Notes under the pieces: generated by a model
Told to the model about the DNA's origin: nothing
Database searches by the model: none
The model's input: the letters and a program-made list of their open reading frames with translations, nothing else
Made by a program: the position numbers and the translations under genes
Part shown: positions 30,548-41,831 of the stretch, piece by piece
Numbering within the stretch: the first letter of the stretch is position 1
Layout of the letters: each line of letters opens with the position of its first letter
NCBI GenBank assembly: GCA_021793515.1
Contig: JAJYSP010000009.1
Coordinates: 1 to 64,000 of the forward strand
Source: Actinomycetes bacterium
Lineage (GTDB): Bacteria; Actinomycetota; Acidimicrobiia; Acidimicrobiales; RAAP-2
Reading direction: 5' to 3'
Length of the DNA: 64,000 nt

Positions 30548-31965
30548 GATCCTCGCTCCGCGTCTTCGAGCACGGTGGCCGCGGCGAAGAGCCGCGCTTC
30601 GCTACGACCCGGTCCGAGCAGCTGGACGCCGATCGGCAGGTCCGCCTCGCCTCGACCGAAGGGGACCGAGAGCGCAGCCTCGCCGGCCAGGTTCGTCGGA
30701 ATCGTGAAGACGTCCGACAGGTACATGGCCATCGGGTCGTTCGTCTTGGATCCAAAGGTGAAGGCGACCGAGGGAGTCGTAGCCCCAAGCAGCAGGTCGA
30801 CGTCCTCGTACGCGCGGCGGAACGCGTCGCGCATCTGCGTGCGGACCTTCAGCGCCTGGCCGTAGTAGGCGTCGTAGTACCCCGCCGACAGCGCGTAGGT
30901 CCCGAGCATGATCCGTCGCTTCACCTCGGCCCCGAAACCCGCCGTACGGGTCGCCTCATTCATCGCCGCAACATCGTCGGCGTCTACGCGGAGCCCGTAA
31001 CGCACGCCGTCGTAACGCGCGAGGTTGCTCGACGCCTCGGCCGGTGCGATGAGGTAGTAAGCGCTGAGTCCGAGCCGCAACTCGGGGATCGACAACTCGA
31101 CGATCGTGGCCCCGGCGGCCGCGAGTACCGCCGCGGCCCGTTCGACGGCGTCCACGATCTCGGCGTCAGCGCCGTCAATCAGCTCACGAACCAACCCGAT
31201 CCGCTGTCCCGCCACACCGTCGTCGAGGTGCGAGACGAGGTTCGGTGACGGTTCGGGCAAAGACGTCGAATCCATCGGGTCGTGGCCCGCGATGACTTCG
31301 AGCAGTAACGCCGCGTCCGCGACGTTCGCCGCGAAGGGACCGATCTGGTCGAGCGAGCTCGCAAAGGCGATCAGACCGTATCGTGAGACCAACCCGTAGG
31401 TTGGCTTGACGCCGACGATGCCACAGAGGGCGGCGGGCTGTCTGATCGACCCGCCGGTGTCACTGCCGAGTGCGAGGGGGGTCATGGCCGCGGCGACGGC
31501 GGCCGCGGAACCGCCCGAGGATCCACCAGGCACCCGGGTGGGGTCGAGCGGGTTACGGGTGGGTCCGAACGCGGAGGTCTCGGTCGACGAGCCCATCGCG
31601 AATTCGTCGAGGTTGGTCTTACCCATCGGCACGGCACCAGCCCCGAGGAGCCGGTCGACGACCGTCGCGCTGTAGGGCGGACGCCACCCTTCGAGGATCC
31701 GCGACGAGCAGGTCGTTGGGACTCCGACCTGACACAGGTTGTCCTTGAGTGCGATCGGCACCCCGGCGAGCCGTCCCGGGTCGGCGCCGCGGGCGACCGC
31801 GTCGTCGACGCGCGCCGCCGCCGCCATCGCTCCGTCCTCGTCAATGTGCAAAAAGACGTTTAGTTCGTCGTTACGGGCCCGGATCGCCTCGAGCGATTCC
31901 TGGGCGAGCGTTGTCGCGCTCAGTTCGCCGGCGCGCACGCCTTCGGCCATGGTGATTGCGTTCAC
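30544..31965 (-). CDS. gatA: Asp-tRNA(Asn)/Glu-tRNA(Gln) amidotransferase subunit A
   Basis: The glutaminase subunit (473 residues) of GatCAB belongs to the amidase signature family. The Ser-cisSer-Lys triad is visible: Lys in VPIALKDNLCQVG (about residue 76), Ser in the glycine-serine-rich VPGGSSGGSAAAVAA, and the nucleophile in ALGSDTGGSIRQPAALCG (about 170). GIVGVKPTYGLVSRYGLIAF follows. The GTG at 31965 overlaps the gatC stop (GTGA) and has GGGAGG before it; the longer frame lies in gatC. Confidence 0.95.
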   Translation of the reverse strand: MNAITMAEGVRAGELSATTLAQESLEAIRARNDELNVFLHIDEDGAMAAAARVDDAVARGADPGRLAGVPIALKDNLCQVGVPTTCSSRILEGWRPPYSATVVDRLLGAGAVPMGKTNLDEFAMGSSTETSAFGPTRNPLDPTRVPGGSSGGSAAAVAAAMTPLALGSDTGGSIRQPAALCGIVGVKPTYGLVSRYGLIAFASSLDQIGPFAANVADAALLLEVIAGHDPMDSTSLPEPSPNLVSHLDDGVAGQRIGLVRELIDGADAEIVDAVERAAAVLAAAGATIVELSIPELRLGLSAYYLIAPAEASSNLARYDGVRYGLRVDADDVAAMNEATRTAGFGAEVKRRIMLGTYALSAGYYDAYYGQALKVRTQMRDAFRRAYEDVDLLLGATTPSVAFTFGSKTNDPMAMYLSDVFTIPTNLAGEAALSVPFGRGEADLPIGVQLLGPGRSEARLFAAATVLEDAERGS

Positions 31966-32261
31966 GGCGCCTCCCCCATGATCCGCGGCACGGCGAAACA
32001 ACCGTCTTCAGCGTCAGGAGCGGCCGCGAGCACGGCGTCGCGGGCGAGGCTCGGACGTACGACGTCTTCACGGACCACATTGATCAGGTCGTACGGGTGC
32101 GCCGTCGCGATGACGTCGGCGAGGTCGAGTGACTGCATGTCGGCTGCGTGGTCGAGGATGCGAGCCAACTGCACGGTGAACAGGTCGAGCTCCTCGTCAC
32201 TCAGACGCAACCGCGCGAGCTTGGCGACGTGGGCGACCTCGGTGCGGGTGAGCCCGCTCAC
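31962..32261 (-). CDS. gatC: Asp-tRNA(Asn)/Glu-tRNA(Gln) amidotransferase subunit C
   Basis: The 99-residue subunit wraps around GatA and stabilises its interface with GatB. TRTEVAHVAKLARLRLSDEEL (about residues 5-25) is the family signature, and the C-terminal AAPDAEDGCFAVPRIMGEA is the arm that embraces GatA. It is flanked by four-base overlaps on both sides (upstream hydrolase and gatA), making one translationally coupled run. Confidence 0.93.
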   Translation of the reverse strand: MSGLTRTEVAHVAKLARLRLSDEELDLFTVQLARILDHAADMQSLDLADVIATAHPYDLINVVREDVVRPSLARDAVLAAAPDAEDGCFAVPRIMGEAP

Positions 32262-33010
32262 GGGGCGACCGTCTTGTGGATGAAGTCACGCGTCAGGGAC
32301 TCCACGACGGGCTGATCGTTGTCGATCGTGGCGACGTGGAATGAGTTCTCCAGCCAAACCCGTTCGATGGGACCGCGGACGCGTGCGACGAGGTCGTCAC
32401 CGTTGTCCGCGGTCACGACGTGGTCTTCACGGCTCGAGAGCAGGAGGCTCGGGGCCACGATCGACCCCAGCGCGTCATAGACCTCGCCGATGCCGTCAAA
32501 GAGACTCTTCGCGCACGCGAGGGGCGTCGCGTCGTAGGCGAGTTCACTCACGCCCTCGCGCTTCACGTCCGATCCGATGGCGTCAATCGTCGTGAGTCCG
32601 GCTTCGATGAGTTGGTTGAGGCCGTCGATCATCTCGGGGACGGGGGGCTTGACGAGCGGGTTGATGAAGACGACGGCACCGACGTCGCGGCGCTGGGCGA
32701 TGTAGGCGCTCAATCCGCCACCCATCGACAAGCCCACGACCGCGACCCGTGCGGTCCGTGCAGCGAGGTCGTCGTAGGCATCAAGGGCGGCACCCGTCCA
32801 GTCAGCCCAGCTCGTCGTCATCATGTCGGCCACCGATGTGCCGTGGCCCGGCAGGCGTGGCAACGAGATAGTGAAGCCGTCAGCGGCGAGGAACTCGGCC
32901 AGTGGCCGCACCGAGGAGGGATTGCCGGTGAACCCGTGCAGCACGAGCACCCCGATGTCGCCACCGGTCGCCTCGTAGGGCTCGCAGCCGGGGAGTATGG
33001 CAGTCGTCAT
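32258..33010 (-). CDS. Alpha/beta hydrolase (carboxylesterase/monoacylglycerol lipase-like)
   Basis: A 250-residue serine hydrolase. LVLHGFTGNPSSVRPLAEFL carries the oxyanion-hole segment, LPRLPGHGTS the typical loop, and VVGLSMGGGLSAYIA the nucleophile elbow (Ser near residue 94). The acid is probably in LLLSSREDHVVTADNG and the base in LENSFHVATIDND. This arrangement is that of the Est30-type carboxylesterases, which cleave short acyl esters or monoglycerides. It ends in a four-base overlap with gatC, so it is co-translated with gatCAB although no functional link is known. Confidence 0.85.
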   Translation of the reverse strand: MTTAILPGCEPYEATGGDIGVLVLHGFTGNPSSVRPLAEFLAADGFTISLPRLPGHGTSVADMMTTSWADWTGAALDAYDDLAARTARVAVVGLSMGGGLSAYIAQRRDVGAVVFINPLVKPPVPEMIDGLNQLIEAGLTTIDAIGSDVKREGVSELAYDATPLACAKSLFDGIGEVYDALGSIVAPSLLLSSREDHVVTADNGDDLVARVRGPIERVWLENSFHVATIDNDQPVVESLTRDFIHKTVAP

Positions 33011-33062
33011 GGCTCACAGACTACCGGCCGCGCCGCGGCCGGTCGGTGGCTAACGGGCTCGA

Positions 33063-33941
33063 TCAGCCGAGCAGGGTCGGCAACTGAGCGGCGAGGTCCG
33101 CCACCGCCCACCGGTCGTCGCGTTCGAGGGTCTCAGTCATCGTCCAATTCTGGAAGAGTCGCACCGTTCCGCCCTGGACGAAGAAGACACGTCCGGTGGC
33201 GGTGCAGTCGGCCATCGCCAACGTCGCGACCAATGGCGAGATGTTGGCGGGGTCCCACACGTCAAAGGCTGCTTCATCGCTCGGCTTGACGACGTAGTCC
33301 GCGAGGCCCGGGGTCGACTCGGTCATCCGGGTTCGCGCGGCCGGTGCGATGGCGTTCGCCCGCACGCCGTAGCGGCCCAGCTCCTCGGCGATGATTACCG
33401 TGAAAGCGGCGATGCCCGCCTTCGCGGCGCCGTAGTTGGACTGGCCGATGTTGCCGAGCAACCCCGAGGTCGATGACGTGTTGATGATCGAGGCGTTGAC
33501 CGGGTGGCCGGCCTTGGCCCGCTCACGCCAGTACGTCGCCGCGTGGCGCGTGGGAACGAAATGGCCCTTCAAGTGGACGTTGATGACCGCGTCCCAATCC
33601 GACTCCGAAAGGTTCACGAGCACCCGATCACGCAGGATCCCGGCGTTGTTGACCAGGACATCCAACTCGCCGTAGGTGTCAAGGGCCGTCTGGATCAGCC
33701 GGGCACCACCGTCCCACTCGGCCACGTTGTCGTGGTTGGCGACGGCCTCGCCCCCGAAGGCACGAATCTCGGCGACGACCTCCTCGGCGGGTGTGGCCGC
33801 ACTCGCCGAACCGTCCAGGGCCCCGCCCAAGTCGTTCACGACGACCTTCGCGCCCTCGGCGGCGAACAGCAACGCGTGCTCGCGACCGATTCCGCGGCCG
33901 GCACCGGTGATAATCGCTACTCGACCGTCCAACGCGCCCAT
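33063..33941 (-). CDS. SDR-family dehydrogenase (hydroxyacyl-CoA dehydrogenase-like)
   Basis: A 292-residue short-chain dehydrogenase. GRVAIITGAGRGIGREHALL (about residue 7) is the nucleotide loop, LVNNAGILRD the structural motif, and the active site is Ser in NTSSTSGLLGNIGQ with Tyr and Lys in QSNYGAAKAG. The C-terminal extension and KVVVNDLGGALDG resemble the dehydrogenase domain of peroxisomal multifunctional enzyme type 2 and bacterial relatives that act on 3-hydroxyacyl-CoA or steroids. GGGAG lies five bases before the ATG at 33941. It is transcribed alone. Confidence 0.85.
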   Translation of the reverse strand: MGALDGRVAIITGAGRGIGREHALLFAAEGAKVVVNDLGGALDGSASAATPAEEVVAEIRAFGGEAVANHDNVAEWDGGARLIQTALDTYGELDVLVNNAGILRDRVLVNLSESDWDAVINVHLKGHFVPTRHAATYWRERAKAGHPVNASIINTSSTSGLLGNIGQSNYGAAKAGIAAFTVIIAEELGRYGVRANAIAPAARTRMTESTPGLADYVVKPSDEAAFDVWDPANISPLVATLAMADCTATGRVFFVQGGTVRLFQNWTMTETLERDDRWAVADLAAQLPTLLG

Positions 33942-33991
33942 CACAACTCCCTCACTCGTCCTCGCCCGATTGTAGTGAGGTGTCGGTGGCC

Positions 33992-34279
33992 CTACCGTCG
34001 CCAGAACGCCGGTGGCCGCGCGTGGGCGTGGTAGTGGTCGGGGATGTTACGCATGTGGTCATCGATCGTCCACTGGCCGACGCCGAGTTCACGGTCGGCC
34101 ACCGCCGCGAGTCGTTCGTGGAGCTGTCGTTTGAGATCCTCGGGCGGCGCGGCGTCGTGGTTACGCCACACCACCATGGGCACGAGACAGATCTCGCAGT
34201 CCGCGATCCAACACAGCTCGTCCTCGACGTAACGCGTCGTGATCACCGCCGCTTGGCAGAGTTCACAGTCGTCGTTCAC
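33992..34279 (-). CDS. Small protein with two CxxC motifs
   Basis: A 95-residue protein translated from a GTG that overlaps the kinase-like gene stop (GTGA). It has CELC near residue 5 and CEIC near residue 28, probably one zinc or metal site. An acidic/aromatic middle and WTIDDHMRNIPDHYHAHARP, rich in His, follow. I do not recognise a named family; the His-rich end is faintly reminiscent of HIT-like proteins, but the diagnostic HxHxH is absent. It ends the chain of coupled genes that starts with the cysteine desulfurase. Confidence 0.65.
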   Translation of the reverse strand: MNDDCELCQAAVITTRYVEDELCWIADCEICLVPMVVWRNHDAAPPEDLKRQLHERLAAVADRELGVGQWTIDDHMRNIPDHYHAHARPPAFWRR

Positions 34280-36153
34280 TTGACGTTGACGATGATCGTG
34301 GACCGGTACGGCACCATCGTGCCCGGCGCCGGAATCGTCGATACCACCTTGGTCCAAGTCCCGTTGGCCGATCCCGGCCCCTTGGTGTGGAAGAAGAGGA
34401 CGGCTTTCTTGAAGGCCGCGAACGTCTGGGACTGATCCATGCCGATCACGTTGGGTACCGGCCGCGGTCCGGTACCGGCGACCGTCGTGGTCGCGGGTGC
34501 GGGCGTCGTCGTGGGCGTCGTCGTGGTCGGCGCGGGCGCAGTGGTCGTGGACGACGTCGTAGTCGACGTCGTGGTCGGTGTGGGACCCTTGCTCAACGCA
34601 AGCACAACCGTCGCCCCTGGGGGCACGCTCGCGGGGTTTGAGAACCCGTGGTAGATCACCGAGACGACCTGACCCGCAGCGCGAGAACTCACGACGTAGG
34701 CCGTGCTCGGACACGTCGCGGTGATCCCCGCCTTCTTGAGCGCCGCTGTTGCCACGGCACAGGTCTCACCGACCACAGTCGGCAGTGTGACGCGAGCGGC
34801 GCCGTCTGAGACGGTGACGGTCACCACGGCGCCGGCCTTGGCGGAGCTGCCCGCCGCGGGCGACTGGGAGATGATCTCGTGGGCGGCGATGGTCGTCGAG
34901 CGCTGGTGACCGGCGACGCGCACGGTGAGCCCCTCGGCGCTCAACTGGCTCGCCGCCTGGCTCGTAGTGAGACCCACCAGCGATGGCACGGTGTGGCTCT
35001 GCGTCAACAGTCCGGACTTCCACACCGCGGCACCCGCGACGGCCGCGATCAGCACGATCGCGGCGAGCACGAGCGCGGCGCGCCGACGGCGCGGCGCCGG
35101 CACGATCGGGTACGGCTCGGAGGCGCGGGCGCGGGCCCGCGCGTCGGCGGCCGACACCCCCGGGGGGACCTGGCGGGCCGGTTGGGGACGCGGGAAACGT
35201 GTCGCCGGTGACTCGTCGTGATCGGAGCCCGCTATCTGTTCGGCCGACGGCGCGCGGAACCCGATCGAGGTCCGCGGCTCGGAGGGTTGATAGTGCGCGA
35301 GCAGCGGCATCATCCGGTTCACGGGCGTGATGGCCAACGGGGAGGGATCGGTGACACTCGCGGTGAGTCGGTTCGCGAACTGCTCCGCCGAGAGGCGAAG
35401 CAGCGGATCGGGGACCGCCGCCTGGGCCAGGATCATGTCGAGGGTCCCGAGCTCGGGGCGGATCGGCAGCGGCGTATTGATCCGAGCCCGCAGCATGGCG
35501 TCGGCCGACACCGCATCGAAGGGGGCTTCGCCCGTCGCGGCCTCGAACAGAATCAACGCGAGGGCGTACACGTCGGACTTCGCGTCCCCCGGTGCGCCCT
35601 GGGCCTGCTCGGGGCTCAGGTAGCGCACGTCGTTGATCGAGTAGTGACCCGGGTGCATCGTGCGCAGCCCCGACATGGCGACGTCGCTGACGCGCACACC
35701 ACCATCGTCACCGATCAATAACTTGCTCGGCGACAGCGATCCGTGAACGATCCCGTTGGCGTGCAGGTACGCAAGGGCCGAGGCCACGTCGCTGCCCAAC
35801 TTGGCGGTGTCGCCGACGTCGAGCCGACGGCCCGCGGCCAACACGTCCTCGAGCGAGCCACCGCTCATGTACTCGCTCACCACGAAGATCGAGCCCGATT
35901 CCTGACCGCCGTCGAAGACCCGTGCGAGGTGCGGATGGCTCAACGTCGCCGAGCGGATGATCTGGTCGCGGAATGTTCGGCGTACGTCTTCGTGCTCGGC
36001 CAACTGCGGGAGCAGGACCTTCAAGATCACCGTACGGTGCAGGGTGCGATCCTCGGCGACGTAGACCTCAGCCGTCGACCCGACGCCCACGGTATCGGTG
36101 ATGCGGTAGCGACCGACGACGTCATGACCGGGTGCGAACGTGTAGGTAGACAT
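34276..36153 (-). CDS. PASTA-domain serine/threonine kinase-like protein, probable pseudokinase
   Basis: A 625-residue membrane protein built like PknB/PrkC: kinase-like domain (about 14-270), basic linker, one transmembrane helix (about 358-378), extracellular PASTA domains (about 386-450 and 453-521), a Thr/Pro-rich stretch and a third PASTA domain (about 563-625). The glycine loop (VGVGSTAEVYV) and the ATP lysine (VILKVLL, K45) are present. The catalytic loop reads HGSLSPSKLL where active kinases have HRDxKPxN, so the base Asp, the Lys and the Asn are all replaced. The helix-C Glu position reads Gln, and DFG reads DVA. The protein should bind muropeptides and perhaps nucleotide without transferring phosphate. 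Confidence 0.85.
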   Translation of the reverse strand: MSTYTFAPGHDVVGRYRITDTVGVGSTAEVYVAEDRTLHRTVILKVLLPQLAEHEDVRRTFRDQIIRSATLSHPHLARVFDGGQESGSIFVVSEYMSGGSLEDVLAAGRRLDVGDTAKLGSDVASALAYLHANGIVHGSLSPSKLLIGDDGGVRVSDVAMSGLRTMHPGHYSINDVRYLSPEQAQGAPGDAKSDVYALALILFEAATGEAPFDAVSADAMLRARINTPLPIRPELGTLDMILAQAAVPDPLLRLSAEQFANRLTASVTDPSPLAITPVNRMMPLLAHYQPSEPRTSIGFRAPSAEQIAGSDHDESPATRFPRPQPARQVPPGVSAADARARARASEPYPIVPAPRRRRAALVLAAIVLIAAVAGAAVWKSGLLTQSHTVPSLVGLTTSQAASQLSAEGLTVRVAGHQRSTTIAAHEIISQSPAAGSSAKAGAVVTVTVSDGAARVTLPTVVGETCAVATAALKKAGITATCPSTAYVVSSRAAGQVVSVIYHGFSNPASVPPGATVVLALSKGPTPTTTSTTTSSTTTAPAPTTTTPTTTPAPATTTVAGTGPRPVPNVIGMDQSQTFAAFKKAVLFFHTKGPGSANGTWTKVVSTIPAPGTMVPYRSTIIVNVK

Positions 36154-36167
36154 GGGCAGACCCAACC

Positions 36168-39274
<3,107 letters not shown>

Positions 39275-39308
39275 GGGACCAGTCTGCCAGCCCGACCCCC
39301 GAGATCGT

Positions 39309-40463
39309 TCAGCGGAGTTGGTGCACGATCCGCGCCAGGATCGCGATGACCGCGTCCACGTCGTTAGCGGTCGTCTCGGCCCCCATGGAGAACCGCAGCG
39401 ATCCCCGGGCCCGGTCCGCGCTGACGCCCATGGCCTCGAGCACGTGGCTCGCCTGGCTCGCGCCGCTCGAGCAGCTGGCCGCCGCCGACGCGTAGACACC
39501 CGCCTGATCGAGCAGGAAGAGCAGCTCGTCACTCGCGAGACCCTCGAACGTCGCGTGCACCGTCCCCGCGACACGCAACGCCCCGACGCTCGTGACCGTG
39601 CAACCCGGCAGTAGTGACAGGGCGTAGACCATCGTCGCCTGCAGCGCCTCGACGCGCTCGGTGACCTCGTCGAGCTCGCGAGCGGTCGCGCGCACCGCGG
39701 CGGCGAGGCCGACGGCCGCCGCGACGTCCACGGTCCCCCCGCGGTGACCCTGTTCCTGTCCGCCGCCGGGGACCAGTGCGTCAAAGGCGACGTCCCCTCG
39801 CACGACGAGGGCGCCCGCGTTCACCGGCCCGCCGAGTTTGTGCGCGCACAACGAGACCATATCGACCGACGCGGTCACCGTCGGGAGATACAGCCAGGGC
39901 GCAGCGGCGACCGCGTCGGTGTGCACCACGGATCCGCCATCGAAGGCACCGTGGGCGATCGCCGAGACGCCGTCGAGCGGTTGGCGCACGCCGATCTCGT
40001 TGTTGGCCGCCATCACACTGACGACGGCGGTGTCGGGACCGACTGCCTCACGCAGCGACTCGAGGTCCACGACGCCGTCGGCGTCGACTTCGACATAACG
40101 CACCGAGACGCTCGGGAAGTCCCGCGCCATCATCGCCGCGGCGTCGAGTACGGCGTGGTGTTCGACCCGCGAGACGACGATGGAGGTTGAGTCGTGGTGG
40201 CGGCGATGGAAGTTCGCCACCCCCGCGACCGCCAGCTGGCACGATTCGGTGCCACCGGCGGTGAAGACAACGCCTCCCGCCTCGGCGCCCACGAACTCGG
40301 CGACCACGTCACGAGCCTCCTCGACGGCCCGACGGGCCACGCGCGCCGCGCGGTGGCTACCCGAGGGGTTGCCGACGACGCCGTGCTCCCACGGTTCCAT
40401 CGCCGCGGCAACCTCATCTCGGCGCGGCGCGGACGCGGCGTGGTCGAAGTAGTAGGTCGTCAT
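39309..40463 (-). CDS. Cysteine desulfurase (IscS/NifS family)
   Basis: A 384-residue PLP enzyme that releases sulfur from cysteine as a protein persulfide. The start YYFDHAASAPRRDEVAAAM, FTAGGTESCQLAVAGVA, SRVEHHAVLDAA and ANNEIGVRQPL are typical. The PLP lysine is in SLCAHKLGGPVNAGALV (about residue 206), and the persulfide cysteine is in AAASCSSGASQASHVLEAMG (about 330). This is the class I long-loop type. It lies directly before mnmA, so it is probably the dedicated sulfur source for tRNA thiolation. Confidence 0.93.
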   Translation of the reverse strand: MTTYYFDHAASAPRRDEVAAAMEPWEHGVVGNPSGSHRAARVARRAVEEARDVVAEFVGAEAGGVVFTAGGTESCQLAVAGVANFHRRHHDSTSIVVSRVEHHAVLDAAAMMARDFPSVSVRYVEVDADGVVDLESLREAVGPDTAVVSVMAANNEIGVRQPLDGVSAIAHGAFDGGSVVHTDAVAAAPWLYLPTVTASVDMVSLCAHKLGGPVNAGALVVRGDVAFDALVPGGGQEQGHRGGTVDVAAAVGLAAAVRATARELDEVTERVEALQATMVYALSLLPGCTVTSVGALRVAGTVHATFEGLASDELLFLLDQAGVYASAAASCSSGASQASHVLEAMGVSADRARGSLRFSMGAETTANDVDAVIAILARIVHQLR

Positions 40464-41827
40464 CAGACCACGTAGAAGGACTTGATATTGGTGAACTCCT
40501 TGATGCCGTAGGCCGAGAGCTCGCGCCCAAAGCCGGAGTTCTTGGTGCCGCCGAAGGGCAGCTCGGGCATCGAAGCGACGACCGAGTTGGCAAAGACCAC
40601 ACCGGCGTCTAAGCCGGCGATTACCGCGTCGATCTCGTCGTCGTCAGTCGACCAGATTGAACCGCCCAGCCCCCACGGGGTGGCGTTCGCGTAGGCGATC
40701 GCGGCCTCAAGGTCTTGTGCGACGTGCACCACGGCCACCGGGCCGAAGAGCTCTTCGTTCGCGGCGCGTGAGCCACTGGGCACGTCGCTCAAGACGGTGG
40801 CGGGATAGAAGAACCCCTCGCGTTCCATGGGCGCACCGCCCGTGTGCACGACCGCGCCAGCTTCCACCGACGAGGAGACCTGGTCGGCCAACTGGTTGAA
40901 CTGCGACGCCGACACGATCGGGCCGAGCACGGTGGCGGGGTCCATCGGGTCGCCGGTGGGCACCGCGCCCATCGCGTCGCTGAATCGACTGATGAACTCG
41001 TCGGCGCGCTCGCGCACCACGATGAAACGCTTGGAGGCGATGCACGCCTGACCATTGTTCTGCACGCGGGCGGTGACGGCATTGGGTACGGTGGCGTCCA
41101 GGTCGGCGTGGACCCCGACGATGAACGGGTCCGAACCGCCGAGTTCGAGCACGCACTTCTTCAGGTGGGCGCCGGCCAACGCCGCCACCGACCGTCCGGC
41201 CCGCTCAGAACCCGTGAGAGTGACACCGGCGACCCGGGGATCGGCGATGATGCCTTCAATCGCGTCGACCTCGACGAAGAGGTTCGTCATGATCCCGGTG
41301 GGGAAGCCCGCGCGGGTGAACAGCTCCTCGATGTACAAGGCGCTACCGGGCACATTCGGCGCGTGCTTGAGCAGCACGACGTTGCCGGCCATGATCGTCG
41401 GCACGCCGAAGCGGATCACCTGCCAGAGCGGGAAGTTCCAGGGCATGATCGCAAGGATCGGCCCGACCGGGTCGAAGCGAACACCGCTACGCCGTGCGCT
41501 GGTGGCGACCATCTCGGTCGCGAGGTAGGTCTCGGCATTCTCGGCGAAGTGGCGCATCGTTGAGGCGCACTTGAACGCCTCACCTTTCGCGGCGGCGAAA
41601 GTCTTTCCCATCTCAGCGGTCATCAGCGCCGCGATGACCGGGATCTCACCCTCGATCAGTTCGGCGGCGGTGCGCATCAGAGCCGCACGCTGGGCGATCG
41701 GCGTCTCGCGCCAACGACGAAAAGACTCCGCGGCGAGGGTCAGACGGGCCTCCACCTGCTCGGACGTGTGGGCGGGGTACTCGGCGATGCGTTCGCCCGT
41801 GGCGGGGTTCGTGGCAATGAATGGCAT
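40463..41827 (-). CDS. NAD(P)-dependent succinate-semialdehyde/aldehyde dehydrogenase
   Basis: A 454-residue aldehyde dehydrogenase. Landmarks are MPWNFPLWQVIRFGVPTIMAGN, the cofactor loop LTGSERAGRSVAALAG, the catalytic Glu in KKCVLELGGSDPFIV and the catalytic Cys in NNGQACIASKRF (about residue 256). The short N-terminus and the ECG/ACI-type sequence match the GabD-like group that oxidises succinate semialdehyde. That would complete GABA breakdown from the polyamine genes further along, although they are 17 kb away. Its stop region overlaps the desulfurase start (TGATG). Confidence 0.88.
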   Translation of the reverse strand: MPFIATNPATGERIAEYPAHTSEQVEARLTLAAESFRRWRETPIAQRAALMRTAAELIEGEIPVIAALMTAEMGKTFAAAKGEAFKCASTMRHFAENAETYLATEMVATSARRSGVRFDPVGPILAIMPWNFPLWQVIRFGVPTIMAGNVVLLKHAPNVPGSALYIEELFTRAGFPTGIMTNLFVEVDAIEGIIADPRVAGVTLTGSERAGRSVAALAGAHLKKCVLELGGSDPFIVGVHADLDATVPNAVTARVQNNGQACIASKRFIVVRERADEFISRFSDAMGAVPTGDPMDPATVLGPIVSASQFNQLADQVSSSVEAGAVVHTGGAPMEREGFFYPATVLSDVPSGSRAANEELFGPVAVVHVAQDLEAAIAYANATPWGLGGSIWSTDDDEIDAVIAGLDAGVVFANSVVASMPELPFGGTKNSGFGRELSAYGIKEFTNIKSFYVV

Positions 41828-41831
41828 GGGA

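Noticed and set aside
39275-39784. Upstream extension of the mnmA frame
   Set aside because: It lies inside the cysteine desulfurase gene and is Arg/Ser-rich; the P-loop start at 39274 fits MnmA.
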